DNA of 64,000 bases, taken from NCBI GenBank assembly GCA_014803435.1, contig JACYFD010000007.1:62001-126000 (forward strand). The letters are read 5' to 3'. Position 1 is the stretch's first letter. Every line of letters begins with the position of its first letter. Shown here in pieces: positions 1 to 8,896 of this stretch. The translations under genes and the position numbers were made by a program. The stretch comes from Cellulosimicrobium terreum (GTDB lineage Bacteria; Actinomycetota; Actinomycetes; Actinomycetales; Cellulomonadaceae). The notes under the pieces were generated by a model, which saw nothing but the letters and a program-made list of their open reading frames with translations, had not been told where the DNA came from and searched no databases.

Positions 1-1754
1 CATGCGTGGTGCTCCTTCTGGTCGTGCTGCGTGTCGGTCGGTCCGGTCGTGCGCCCGGCGTCGGTGCCCGGCTCCTGCCACGGTGGCACGTCAGGGCCGC
101 GGGCCGCGAGCGCCGCCCGCGCCTCCACCCGGTCGTCGAGAGCCAGGTCGACCCCTGCGACCTCCTGCCACACCTCGTGGCCGCGGCCCGCGACCAGGAC
201 CGTGTCCTCGGGTCCCGCGGCCGCGATCGCCTCGTGGATCGCGCGCGCGCGGGGCGCGACCTCCTGCACGACGACGTCCCGCGCCCCGGGTCCGGAGGCG
301 GCCGTGTCCCGCGCGGCGAACGCCCCGGGGAGCACCTCCGCGCGGATCGCCGCAGGGTCCTCGCCGTGCGGGTCGTCGTCCGTCACGACGACGACGTCGG
401 CCCCGTCCACCGCGACGGCCCCCATCGCGGGCCGCTTGCCACGGTCGCGGTCACCCGTCGCTCCGAACACCACGACGAGGCGCCCGGCGGTCGTCGGGCG
501 CAGGGCGGCCAGCGCGAGTTCGAGCGCGTCGGTGTTGTGCGCGAAGTCGACGACGACGCGGGGCGCGTGCGGCGGCTCCGAGACGATCTCCATCCGCCCC
601 GGCACAGCCGCGGCGAGTCCGCCGACGGAGTCGAGCGCGGCCTGCACGTCGCGGTGGTCCACACCGGCCTCGAGGACCATGACGAGGGCCAGCGCCGCGT
701 TCGCGACGTTGAAGTGCCCGGGCAGGGACGTCGTCGTGCGCACCTGCACGCCGTCGCGGTGCCGCACGGTGAACGATGTCCGGCTCGGCCCCGGGACCAC
801 GTCGCGGACGGTCCAGTCCGCGTCGTGGGCGCTGTCCGGCACGGGCTCCGCGGCCCCGCCCGACGGGCCGACGGGGGCACCGGGCGGCGGGCCGACGCGC
901 AGGGTGGCGACGGGGACCTGCGCCGCGTCGACCATCCGCTCGCCCCAGGCGTCGTCGACGACGACCACGCCCCGGCGCGCGTGCGACGGGGTGAACAGCG
1001 CGGCCTTCGCCTCGAAGTACGCCGGCAGGTCGCCGTGGAAGTCGAGGTGGTCCTGGCTGAGGTTCGTGAACCCCGCCACGTCGAAGACGACACCGTCGAC
1101 GCGGTGGAGCGCCAGGGCGTGGGAGGAGACCTCCATCGCGAGGGTGCGCACGTCGTCCTCGACCATCGTCGCGAGCACGGCCTGCAGGTCCGCCGCCTCC
1201 GGCGTCGTGAGCCGGCTCGGCAGCACGCGGTCCCCCGACCGGGTCTCCACGGTCCCCACGAGCCCCGTGCGCCAGCCCACGGCGCGCAGCACGTGCTCGA
1301 CGAGATAGGTAGTCGTGGTCTTTCCGTTGGTGCCCGTGACGGCGAAGGTGCTGAGCCGCTCGGCCGGGTTCCCGAAGACCCACGCGGCGACCGGACCGAG
1401 CAGCGCGCGCGGGTCCTCCGCCACGAGCACGGGCACGGCCGTACCGGCCTGCTCGAGCACGTGCGCGCCCTCGCGGTCGGTCAGCACCGCGTGCGCGCCA
1501 CGGGCGACGGCTCCGGGCGCGAACGTCGCCCCGTGCGCACGGGAGCCGGGGAGCGCGACGAACAGCTCGCCCTCGGCGACGACGCGGTCGTCCGAGGCGA
1601 CCGAGGCGACCTCGACCAGGGCCGAGGCGTCGTCGGCCGCGGTGCCGGTAGTGCCGGTGGCGGCACGGAGCTCCAGCCCGAACCGCGAGGCCAGCTCCCC
1701 CACCGTCCGGTGCACGGGCGCGGCGGGACGCAGACGGTCGATCGGGGATGTCAC
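1..1754 (-). CDS. murE: UDP-N-acetylmuramoyl-tripeptide synthetase MurE (about 584 aa, last base of stop outside window)
   Basis: Cytoplasmic Mur ligase that adds the third, diamino residue to UDP-MurNAc-L-Ala-D-Glu using ATP. I start it at GTG 1754 (VTSPIDRLRPAAP...). The Mur-ligase P-loop GTNGKTTTT is at residues 141-149 and a typical C-terminal GRGHE stretch is present. The window begins at the very end of the gene: the frame finishes with TG at 2-1 next to an ATG read from 3-1, so an ATGA overlap with the next dcw gene (murF expected) is likely. The substrate-selecting loop reads DDPHGEDP at residues 460-467. Meso-DAP enzymes have DNPR there, so the Arg that contacts the DAP carboxylate is replaced by His. 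L-ornithine or L-lysine is therefore the more likely substrate. The N-terminal start is less certain than the identity because the ribosome-binding site is weak. Confidence 0.93.
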   Translation of the reverse strand, partial: MTSPIDRLRPAAPVHRTVGELASRFGLELRAATGTTGTAADDASALVEVASVASDDRVVAEGELFVALPGSRAHGATFAPGAVARGAHAVLTDREGAHVLEQAGTAVPVLVAEDPRALLGPVAAWVFGNPAERLSTFAVTGTNGKTTTTYLVEHVLRAVGWRTGLVGTVETRSGDRVLPSRLTTPEAADLQAVLATMVEDDVRTLAMEVSSHALALHRVDGVVFDVAGFTNLSQDHLDFHGDLPAYFEAKAALFTPSHARRGVVVVDDAWGERMVDAAQVPVATLRVGPPPGAPVGPSGGAAEPVPDSAHDADWTVRDVVPGPSRTSFTVRHRDGVQVRTTTSLPGHFNVANAALALVMVLEAGVDHRDVQAALDSVGGLAAAVPGRMEIVSEPPHAPRVVVDFAHNTDALELALAALRPTTAGRLVVVFGATGDRDRGKRPAMGAVAVDGADVVVVTDDDPHGEDPAAIRAEVLPGAFAARDTAASGPGARDVVVQEVAPRARAIHEAIAAAGPEDTVLVAGRGHEVWQEVAGVDLALDDRVEARAALAARGPDVPPWQEPGTDAGRTTGPTDTQHDQKEHHA

Positions 1755-1806
1755 GAGCGCAAACCTACCGTGCCGAGCGTGCCGTCCGACCCTCCCGACG
1801 TGCACG

Positions 1807-1837
1807 GGGACCCCGGAGGGTCCCGCTTCACGGGACC
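1807..1837 (-). promoter_or_regulatory. Competing hairpins in the ftsI-murE gap
   Basis: The 115-bp gap between ftsI and murE holds three mutually complementary segments: GGGACCC at 1807-1813, GGGTCCCG at 1818-1825 and CGGGACC at 1831-1837. The middle segment can pair with either neighbour (7 bp each) but not both. This is the geometry of an attenuator or an mRNA-processing element. It carries no U-tract, so it is not a classic terminator. Function is inference. Confidence 0.4.
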
Positions 1838-1869
1838 TTCACCGCCGGTCACCGCGACATCGGTGAGGT

Positions 1870-4014
1870 TCACCACGTCGTGGGCAGGGGCACGTACTTC
1901 TCGGAGCTCGGGGGCACGCCCTCGTGCTCCAGCGTGAAGCCCATGATCTCGCTGAAGACCGGGGCCGCGACGACCCCGCCGTAGATCGAGGTGCGCGGGT
2001 TCTTGAGGAACACGGACACGGTGTACTGCGGGTCGTCCGCCGGCGCGACGCCGATGAAGGACGCCATGATGTCCGACAGCGTGCCGTCCGACCCGACGGC
2101 CTCCGCCGTGCCCGTCTTGCCCGCGACGCGGTAGCCCGGAACCTCGGCCGCACCGCCCGTCCCGTCCTCCACCACGGCCTCCATCATGTGCAGCACGGTG
2201 TCCGCGGTCTCCTGAGAGACCACCCGGCGCGCCTCCTGGGTCTCGGCGGGCGTGAAGACCCCCGCGGAGTCCGTCGTCCCCGCCACGAGCCGCGGAGCCG
2301 CACGGACACCACCGTTCGCGACCGTCGAGAAGACGCTCGTCGCCTGGACGGCGTTCACGGACAGGCTCTGGCCGAAGAGGACCGCGAACTCGGTCCGCCC
2401 GTCCCAGCTGTCCGCCGGGTGCAGGATGCCCGCCGACTCACCCGGCAGACCCAGGCCCGAGTACTGCCCGAACCCGAACTTGTGGAGGTAGTCGTACCGC
2501 ACCTGCTTGGGGATCTTCTCCCCGGCCTGGACCGTGCCCGTGTTGGACGACTCGGCGAGCACCCCCGCGAGGGTGAGCCGCTCGACCCCGTGCTCGTGCG
2601 AGTCCTTGAACGTCTGGCCGTTGGCCGTCGTGTACAGGTAGGGGACCTCGAACTGCGTGTCCGCCTCGGCGTACCCGCCCTCGAGCGCCGCCGCCATGGT
2701 GACGACCTTGCCCGTCGACCCCGGGTCGAACACGTTCGACACGGCCCGGCTCGGCAATGACACAGCGTCCGTCGTGCGGTCGTTCGGGTTCACCGTCCCC
2801 GAGTCAGCGAGCGCGAGGATCTCGCCCGTGTCGACCTTCTCCACGACCGCGATCCCGAAGTCCGAGCCCGTCTCGTGCACGGCCCGGTCGACCGCGTCCT
2901 GCGCCTTCCACTGCACGTCCCGGGCGACCGTGAGCCGCACGTCCTCGCCGGGCACCGGGTCGACGGACGTGCACTCGCCCGTAGGGATGAGCTGGCCGCC
3001 CCGTCCGACCTCGCACTCCCGCGACCCCGGCGTCCCCGCGAGGACGTCGTCGTACGCGGCCTCGATGCCGCCCAGGCCGGCCTGGTCGGAGCTGACGTAG
3101 CCGACGAGGTTGCCCGCGACCGTGCCCGCCGGGTAGGTGCGCTCGCTCGTCGCCTCGGTGATGATGTACGCCCGAACGTCGAGGTCGGTGATCGCGCGCT
3201 GCACCTCCGGGACGACGTCGCGCTCGAGAACCTTGTAGCGCGAGGTCCCGTTGAGCTCGGCTGCGAGCTCCGGCGCGGAGCGTCCCAGCACCGGTCCGAG
3301 GAGCTTCGCCAGTCCCACCGCACCGCCCTCGGTGAGCGGCTTCCCGTCGACGACGTCGCGCTCGCGCGGCTCGAAGTCGGCGATCACCTTCTGGTCGGCG
3401 ACGACGGTGTACCGGTCGACCGACGTGGCGAGCACGACCCCGTCGGAGTCCGCGATGTCCCCGCGGTGCGCGAGCATCGTCGACGACCGCAGCCGCTCCT
3501 CTCGCGCGTCCTGCGCGAGCGCCGATCCCTCGAACACCTGGACCTGCACCAGGCGGCCGACGAAGACCGTCACGACGATCGCCGTGGCGACCATCAGCCA
3601 GCGCTGGCGGCGCTCGGGGCGGCCGGGCTCGCGCGGCGGACGGGACCGGCGCGAGGGGCGCGAGGGGGGCTGCGACCCGCGCGAGCGCACCGTGGCACCG
3701 CGCGCCGGTCCGCCCGACCGGGACGCGGCGGTCGACGCGCGGGCCGCGCCCCCGGCCGCCCTGCCCGTCGAGCGCGACGTGCTCCCGCTGGTCGTGTTCC
3801 TGCCGCTCGTGGTCCCGCGGCTCGAGGTCCCGCGTGCCGTGGTGTCGCGGGTCGCGCTCGAACCGCCCGTGCGTCCGGGAGCACCGGAGACGGTCCGGGC
3901 CGCAGGACGCCCGGTCGACGGGCGCCCGGTCGACGGGCGCCCGGTCGACCGCGCTGAGGTCCCCGTGCGAGCCCCGCGTGCGGGGTCGCTCGGCGGACGT
4001 CCGCGCGTCGTCAC
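1870..4014 (-). CDS. ftsI: Penicillin-binding protein 2/FtsI, septal transpeptidase (714 aa)
   Basis: Membrane-anchored class B PBP that cross-links septal peptidoglycan within the divisome. The GTG start at 4014 overlaps the ftsL stop as GTGA. About 138 residues of Arg/Ser/Thr/Gly/Pro-rich, probably disordered cytoplasmic tail precede one transmembrane helix (about 139-158). Then come the dimerisation domain and the transpeptidase domain. The active-site motifs are complete: SxxK as STGK with Ser433, then SSN, and KTG within GKTGTAE. There are no PASTA repeats at the C-terminus. The tail contains three STGRP repeats encoded by three 15-bp DNA copies (3905-3949). It is the fourth gene of the mraZ-rsmH-ftsL-ftsI-murE run. 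Confidence 0.96.
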   Translation of the reverse strand: MTTRGRPPSDPARGARTGTSARSTGRPSTGRPSTGRPAARTVSGAPGRTGGSSATRDTTARGTSSRGTTSGRNTTSGSTSRSTGRAAGGAARASTAASRSGGPARGATVRSRGSQPPSRPSRRSRPPREPGRPERRQRWLMVATAIVVTVFVGRLVQVQVFEGSALAQDAREERLRSSTMLAHRGDIADSDGVVLATSVDRYTVVADQKVIADFEPRERDVVDGKPLTEGGAVGLAKLLGPVLGRSAPELAAELNGTSRYKVLERDVVPEVQRAITDLDVRAYIITEATSERTYPAGTVAGNLVGYVSSDQAGLGGIEAAYDDVLAGTPGSRECEVGRGGQLIPTGECTSVDPVPGEDVRLTVARDVQWKAQDAVDRAVHETGSDFGIAVVEKVDTGEILALADSGTVNPNDRTTDAVSLPSRAVSNVFDPGSTGKVVTMAAALEGGYAEADTQFEVPYLYTTANGQTFKDSHEHGVERLTLAGVLAESSNTGTVQAGEKIPKQVRYDYLHKFGFGQYSGLGLPGESAGILHPADSWDGRTEFAVLFGQSLSVNAVQATSVFSTVANGGVRAAPRLVAGTTDSAGVFTPAETQEARRVVSQETADTVLHMMEAVVEDGTGGAAEVPGYRVAGKTGTAEAVGSDGTLSDIMASFIGVAPADDPQYTVSVFLKNPRTSIYGGVVAAPVFSEIMGFTLEHEGVPPSSEKYVPLPTTW
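3905..3949 (-). repeat. Three 15-bp tandem repeats in the ftsI 5' region
   Basis: Three consecutive near-identical 15-bp units ending in CCCGGTCGAC lie in frame inside ftsI and encode STGRP x3 in the cytoplasmic tail. The first copy differs from the other two at one base. Because they are in frame, a change in copy number would lengthen or shorten the tail without disrupting the gene. Confidence 0.85.
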
Positions 4015-4487
4015 GGCTTCGCCTCGTCGGCCGCCGTCCCGCCGACCACGGCACCGTCGGCCAGCCGCAGCATCGCCGGGTCCTTGGCCTCCTCCATCCC
4101 CAGCTTGCGGGCGCTCTCCGGCAGCGTGGCCTTGGCCTCCCACAGCTGCGCCTGGAGCGACTGCGTGTCCTCGGCTACCCGGCCCGCGTCGCGGCGCAGC
4201 TCGGACATCTCGTACGAGCCGCGCGCCATCGAGGTGTTGAGCACGAGGGCGAGGAGCAGCGCGGACCCGAGCACCGCCATGCACACGACGAGGAACGGGA
4301 CCTTGGAGCGTGCCTGCAGCGGCGCGCGCACCAGCTCGAGGCGCGAGCGCGCACCGCGCTCGGCGGCGCCGCCGGGCAGGGCGGTCAGTGCCGGACGGCC
4401 GGCGGGGCGAGGGTACGCGGTCCCGGGTGCCGAGCGTGCCGGACGTGCCGCCGTGCGGCTCGTGGCCGCGGAGGTCGATGCGCTCAT
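4011..4487 (-). CDS. ftsL: Cell division protein FtsL-like (158 aa)
   Basis: Small bitopic divisome protein that in other bacteria forms a complex with FtsB and FtsQ and activates FtsWI. Visible here are a roughly 60-residue basic N-terminal cytoplasmic region, one transmembrane helix (about 63-84, [18 protein letters not shown]), and a periplasm-facing segment rich in Glu/Leu/Gln (about 90-130) that could form a short coiled coil. Sequence conservation in this family is poor, so the call rests on topology, size and its position between rsmH and ftsI. The ATG start overlaps the rsmH stop (ATGA), and its own stop overlaps the ftsI GTG, so all three are likely translationally coupled. Confidence 0.88.
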   Translation of the reverse strand: MSASTSAATSRTAARPARSAPGTAYPRPAGRPALTALPGGAAERGARSRLELVRAPLQARSKVPFLVVCMAVLGSALLLALVLNTSMARGSYEMSELRRDAGRVAEDTQSLQAQLWEAKATLPESARKLGMEEAKDPAMLRLADGAVVGGTAADEAKP

Positions 4488-5527
4488 GTGGTCCTCTCCC
4501 CTGGTCTGCCGTGGTCCCGGCGGGGTCGTCGGTGCTGTGGTGTCGGCCGGGTGCGTTCAGCGGCCCGCAGGCGGACCGAGGCGGACCGCGGGTTGCGCTC
4601 GCGCTCCGCCTCGTCCGCCTCCTCCGCACCACGGGTCACGAGCCTCAGGTAGGGCTCGTCGTCGGCCGGCACGACGGGAAGCCCCGGAGGGGCGCTGCTG
4701 GTCGCACCAGCGGCGAGCTCACGCTTGACGATGCGGTCCTCGAGCGAGTGGTAGGACTCGACGACGACCCGCCCGCCGACGGCGAGGACGTCGACCGCTG
4801 CCGGGACGGCGCGCGCGAGTACCTCGAGCTCCTGGTTCACCTCGATCCGCAACGCCTGGAACGTCCTCTTGGCCGGGTTCCCGCCCGTCTTTCGTGTCGC
4901 GGCCGGGATGCACGCGCGCACCAGGTCGACGAGGTCGGCGCTGCGGTCCCACGGACGCTCGGCCCGGCGTCGCACGACGCCGCGCGCGATGCGCGGCGCG
5001 AACCGCTCCTCGCCGTACTCCCGCAGGATGCGCGTCAGGTCGCGCTCGTCGTAGGTGTTGAGCACGTCCGCCGCCGTCAGGCCTGCGCTCGGGTCCATCC
5101 GCATGTCGAGCGGCGCGTCCTGAGCGTAGGAGAAGCCCCGCTCGCCCTCGTCGATCTGCAGCGACGAGACGCCGAGGTCCATCAGGACCGCCTGGACGGG
5201 CGCACCGACCACGTCGGCCACGACCTCGTCGATCTCGTCGTACACGGCGTGCACGGCACGGAAGCGCTCGCCGTGCCGCGCGAGGCGTCGGGACGCACGC
5301 GCGATCGCCTCGGGGTCCCGGTCGATCCCGACGACACGTGCGGTCGGCACCTGGTCGAGCACGGCCTCGGTGTGACCGCCCATGCCGAGCGTGCAGTCGA
5401 CGAGGACAGAACCCGGGGCGGCGAGCGCCGGGGCGAGCAGGTCGACGCAGCGCTGCAGAAGGACGGGGACATGACGCTCGGCGGCGTCGTCGTCGGTGCT
5501 GCCGGTGCTGCCGGGTGTGGTGGTCAC
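4484..5527 (-). CDS. rsmH: 16S rRNA (cytosine(1402)-N(4))-methyltransferase RsmH (347 aa)
   Basis: SAM-dependent enzyme that N4-methylates C1402 of 16S rRNA in the decoding centre. The family signature is clear: HVPVLL near residue 19, the SAM-binding [11 protein letters not shown] (about 44-54), [41 protein letters not shown] and [11 protein letters not shown]. The last 35 residues form a basic, low-complexity extension. It lies in the usual dcw position after mraZ, but a 179-bp gap with repeats and a hairpin separates the two. It overlaps ftsL by 4 bp. Confidence 0.97.
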   Translation of the reverse strand: MTTTPGSTGSTDDDAAERHVPVLLQRCVDLLAPALAAPGSVLVDCTLGMGGHTEAVLDQVPTARVVGIDRDPEAIARASRRLARHGERFRAVHAVYDEIDEVVADVVGAPVQAVLMDLGVSSLQIDEGERGFSYAQDAPLDMRMDPSAGLTAADVLNTYDERDLTRILREYGEERFAPRIARGVVRRRAERPWDRSADLVDLVRACIPAATRKTGGNPAKRTFQALRIEVNQELEVLARAVPAAVDVLAVGGRVVVESYHSLEDRIVKRELAAGATSSAPPGLPVVPADDEPYLRLVTRGAEEADEAERERNPRSASVRLRAAERTRPTPQHRRPRRDHGRPGERTT

Positions 5528-5543
5528 GTCTTCTCCTTCCGTC

Positions 5544-5609
5544 GGGCTTCGCAGGTCTCGGGCTTTGCAGGTCTCGGGTAGCGGTCGCGGGACGGTCGGC
5601 GTGACCGTC
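5544..5609 (-). repeat. 16-bp tandem duplication and hairpin between mraZ and rsmH
   Basis: Two adjacent 16-bp copies (5544-5559 and 5560-5575, 15 of 16 identical, core GCAGGTCTC) are followed by a 7-bp-stem hairpin, GACGGTC/GACCGTC, at 5591-5609. They sit in the mraZ-rsmH intergenic region, just upstream of the rsmH start on the minus strand. The hairpin could attenuate read-through from the mraZ promoter. No function is established. Confidence 0.6.
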
Positions 5610-5706
5610 CGGTCAGGTCTCCCTCCGCGTCCTTCTGGCGCCGGGGAAGTGCGTCAGAACGGGCGGGAGGAGACCTCACCGGACGGGTGCCAGGTGATCG
5701 GCAGGT

Positions 5707-6183
5707 TCAGAAGCGCAGCTCGGGGAACACCTCCTCGGCGGTGTCTGCGTACGCGGACTCCTGCTCGGCGAGGTACGTCTCCCAGGCCTGGGCGTCCCAG
5801 ATCTCCACACGTGTGCCCGCCCCGATGACCGCGACCTCCCGGTCCAGCCCCGCATAGGCACGCAGCGGAGCGGGGATCGAGACCCGACCCTGCTTGTCCG
5901 GGATCTCGTCGCTCGCGCCCGACAGGAGCACGCGCAGGTAGTCGCGGGCCTGCTTGCTCGTCACGGGGGCCTGCCGCACCTGGTCGTACATCCGCCGGAA
6001 CTCGTCCATCGGCAGCAGGAAGAGACAGCGCTCCTGCCCCCGCGTCATGACGAGCCCCGGGGCGAGCCGCGGGCGGAACTTGGCGGGCAGGATGAGCCGC
6101 CCCTTGTCGTCCAGCCGCGGGGTGAAGGTCCCCAGGAGCAGGCCGGAGGAACCGCTGATCAGGTCGTCCACGAAACCGGACAT
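5707..6183 (-). CDS. mraZ: Transcriptional regulator MraZ (158 aa)
   Basis: AbrB-fold DNA-binding protein that in characterised bacteria forms a ring-shaped oligomer and represses the dcw operon. Two MraZ half-domains are visible. The first has [14 protein letters not shown], the second [13 protein letters not shown]. The ATG at 6183 is preceded by a strong GGGAGG 11 nt upstream. This start gives about 14 residues ([14 protein letters not shown]) ahead of the usual first residues ([14 protein letters not shown]), so the protein is longer than the usual roughly 143 aa. An internal CTG start is possible but has no comparable ribosome-binding site. It is the first gene of the dcw cluster. Confidence 0.95.
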   Translation of the reverse strand: MSGFVDDLISGSSGLLLGTFTPRLDDKGRLILPAKFRPRLAPGLVMTRGQERCLFLLPMDEFRRMYDQVRQAPVTSKQARDYLRVLLSGASDEIPDKQGRVSIPAPLRAYAGLDREVAVIGAGTRVEIWDAQAWETYLAEQESAYADTAEEVFPELRF

Positions 6184-6205
6184 GCACCTGGCACCTCCCC
6201 TCCTG

Positions 6206-6241
6206 CTCCATCGTCCTCCACGGTACTCCACTTCCCTCCAC
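6206..6241 (-). promoter_or_regulatory. MraZ operator: four GTGGAG-type boxes at 10-bp spacing
   Basis: Read on the minus strand, GTGGAG occurs at 6241-6236, 6231-6226 and 6221-6216, with ATGGAG at 6211-6206. Each is exactly 10 bp from the next, so the boxes lie on one face of the helix. They end 23 bp upstream of the mraZ start codon. This matches the multi-repeat MraZ binding sites known upstream of mraZ elsewhere and predicts autorepression of the cluster. The 366-bp mraZ/moxR divergent region (6184-6549) otherwise shows no gene or clear motif. The promoters of both genes must lie there. Confidence 0.85.
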
Positions 6242-6549
6242 CGCTCGCGTCGAACGCACCGGGTTTCACCCGCTGCACCGGTGTCGTCCCAGGTGAGGGC
6301 AGGTGGGGCAGGGTGGAGGGCAGAACTCCCCACGGCGCGTCGCCGCGTCCGGCCGCGACCTCGTGGAGACGCGACCGAGTGCGGTCCCCGGCCCACGGAG
6401 GAGCCCGCTGCCGGGGCGTCCCGGCCCGACGTCGCGGCGGTGGGCGCCGGCCGCGGGACGGCCACGGTCTGCGGGTCCCCGAACGTCTACTAGGCTCGTA
6501 CCCCTGGTGCGATCGCACCCACGACCGCCCCCCGACGACGGAGGTCCCC

Positions 6550-7557
<1,008 letters not shown>

Positions 7558-7558
7558 C

Positions 7559-8896
7559 ATGCGCACGCGACCCGCGATCGAGGCGCTGCGTCACCGCCGT
7601 GCGCTCGCCCGTGCCCGTCTGACCTCCCGCGGGCTCGGCCTGCTCGTCGCCGGCGCTGTGCTCGCAATCATCGGCGTGGTGCTGAACCTGCCCGACCTCG
7701 TCGGGCTGGGCGGGGCAGGGATCCTCGTGGTCGTGGCCGCCTGGTGCTGGATGACCGTTCGCCGCGTCGACCGCGGCCGCGGCGCTCTCAGCGTCGCTCG
7801 CCGCGTGACCCCGAGCCCGACCGTCCGCGAGCAGGTGACCACCGCACGGCTCACCGTCCGCGCCGCACGACAGTCGGCGACGGCCGTCGGCGTGCTCTCC
7901 CGCCTGCGGATCAGCGAGCAGGCGGCGCACGAGCTGTGCGACCGGGGAGCCCTGCGCGCCCGGGTCACGACGCACGACGACCACGTCACGGTGCGCTACC
8001 GGTTGCGCCCGACGCGACGCGGACGGTGGCCCCTCGGTCCGCTGCTGACGACCCAGGTCGACGCGCTGGGGCTGGTGAGCGCCACCCAGGAGCTCGGCGG
8101 CACCACCCTCGTCGCGGTCTGGCCGCGCACCGTCGAGCTGTCCGTGCGGGGCACCCGCGCCTTCGGTGAGCACGAGCGGTCGACGTCGGGCGCACGCCTC
8201 GCCTCGAGCGACGACTCGGTGCTGCGCGAGTACGTCTCCGGCGACGACCCTCGGCGCGTGCACTGGGCCAGCGCGGCTCGGCACGGGCACCTGATGGTCC
8301 GTTCCGACGAGAGCGCCGGGCTCCCGCCCGTCACGGTGCTGCTCGACCGCGGGCTCCTGCCGAACCCCGACCTGGTGCACGGTGCCGGCCAGGCCGTCGC
8401 CGACGGCGAGTGGGCGGTCGACCTGGCGGCCTCGATCGCGGTCGCGCTCGTCCAGGCCGGGCACCCGGTCCGGCTGGTCCCCACGACGGCGGCGCCCGTC
8501 CTTGACGACTCCGGCTTCCACGTGAGCCGCGGCGGCGAGGGGGCCGCCGACCTGCTCGACTCGACGGTCGACCTCCGGGGGCACGTCGGCATCACGGCGG
8601 CAGACCGTGCCGTGCGCGCCACCGCCGAGGCGCTGCGCACCGCCCGGCGACCGGGCGAGATGACGGTCGCTGTCCTCGGTCCCCTGGGACCCGTGTCCCG
8701 GCACGCGGTGTCGTCGTTGGCCGGTGAGGCGCCGCACTGGGCGCTGGTCGCGCAACCACCGGACCGTGGCACCGGGCGCTCGGACGCCTCCGAGACCGTC
8801 TCGTCCCTGCGCTCGACCGGCTGGCACGTCGCGCTCGTCGAGCCCGGCACGTCGATCGAGCACGCCTGGTCCCGGATCGTGGAGACCCACCGATGA
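7559..8896 (+). CDS. DUF58 domain-containing membrane protein (445 aa)
   Basis: Two adjacent hydrophobic helices near residues 22-62 (GLGLLVAGAVLAIIGVVL and GLGGAGILVVVAAWCWM) anchor a cytoplasmic domain. The DUF58 core is recognisable around residues 190-265, with EYVSGDDPRRVHWASAARHGHLMVR. The family has a von Willebrand A-like fold. The gene always travels with MoxR ATPases and often with transglutaminases, which suggests a membrane complex remodelled by the ATPase. The exact biochemical role is unknown. The start follows the moxR stop by one base, and the stop overlaps the next gene as ATGA. Confidence 0.92.
   Translation: MRTRPAIEALRHRRALARARLTSRGLGLLVAGAVLAIIGVVLNLPDLVGLGGAGILVVVAAWCWMTVRRVDRGRGALSVARRVTPSPTVREQVTTARLTVRAARQSATAVGVLSRLRISEQAAHELCDRGALRARVTTHDDHVTVRYRLRPTRRGRWPLGPLLTTQVDALGLVSATQELGGTTLVAVWPRTVELSVRGTRAFGEHERSTSGARLASSDDSVLREYVSGDDPRRVHWASAARHGHLMVRSDESAGLPPVTVLLDRGLLPNPDLVHGAGQAVADGEWAVDLAASIAVALVQAGHPVRLVPTTAAPVLDDSGFHVSRGGEGAADLLDSTVDLRGHVGITAADRAVRATAEALRTARRPGEMTVAVLGPLGPVSRHAVSSLAGEAPHWALVAQPPDRGTGRSDASETVSSLRSTGWHVALVEPGTSIEHAWSRIVETHR

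Noticed and set aside
6-1937. Long open frames on the plus strand opposite murE and ftsI
   Set aside because: High GC makes long antisense frames common. These show Arg/Ala/Pro/Gly-rich translations without domains, while the minus strand gives MurE and FtsI.
3905-3949. Possible CRISPR-like repeats
   Set aside because: They are contiguous 15-bp coding repeats without spacers.
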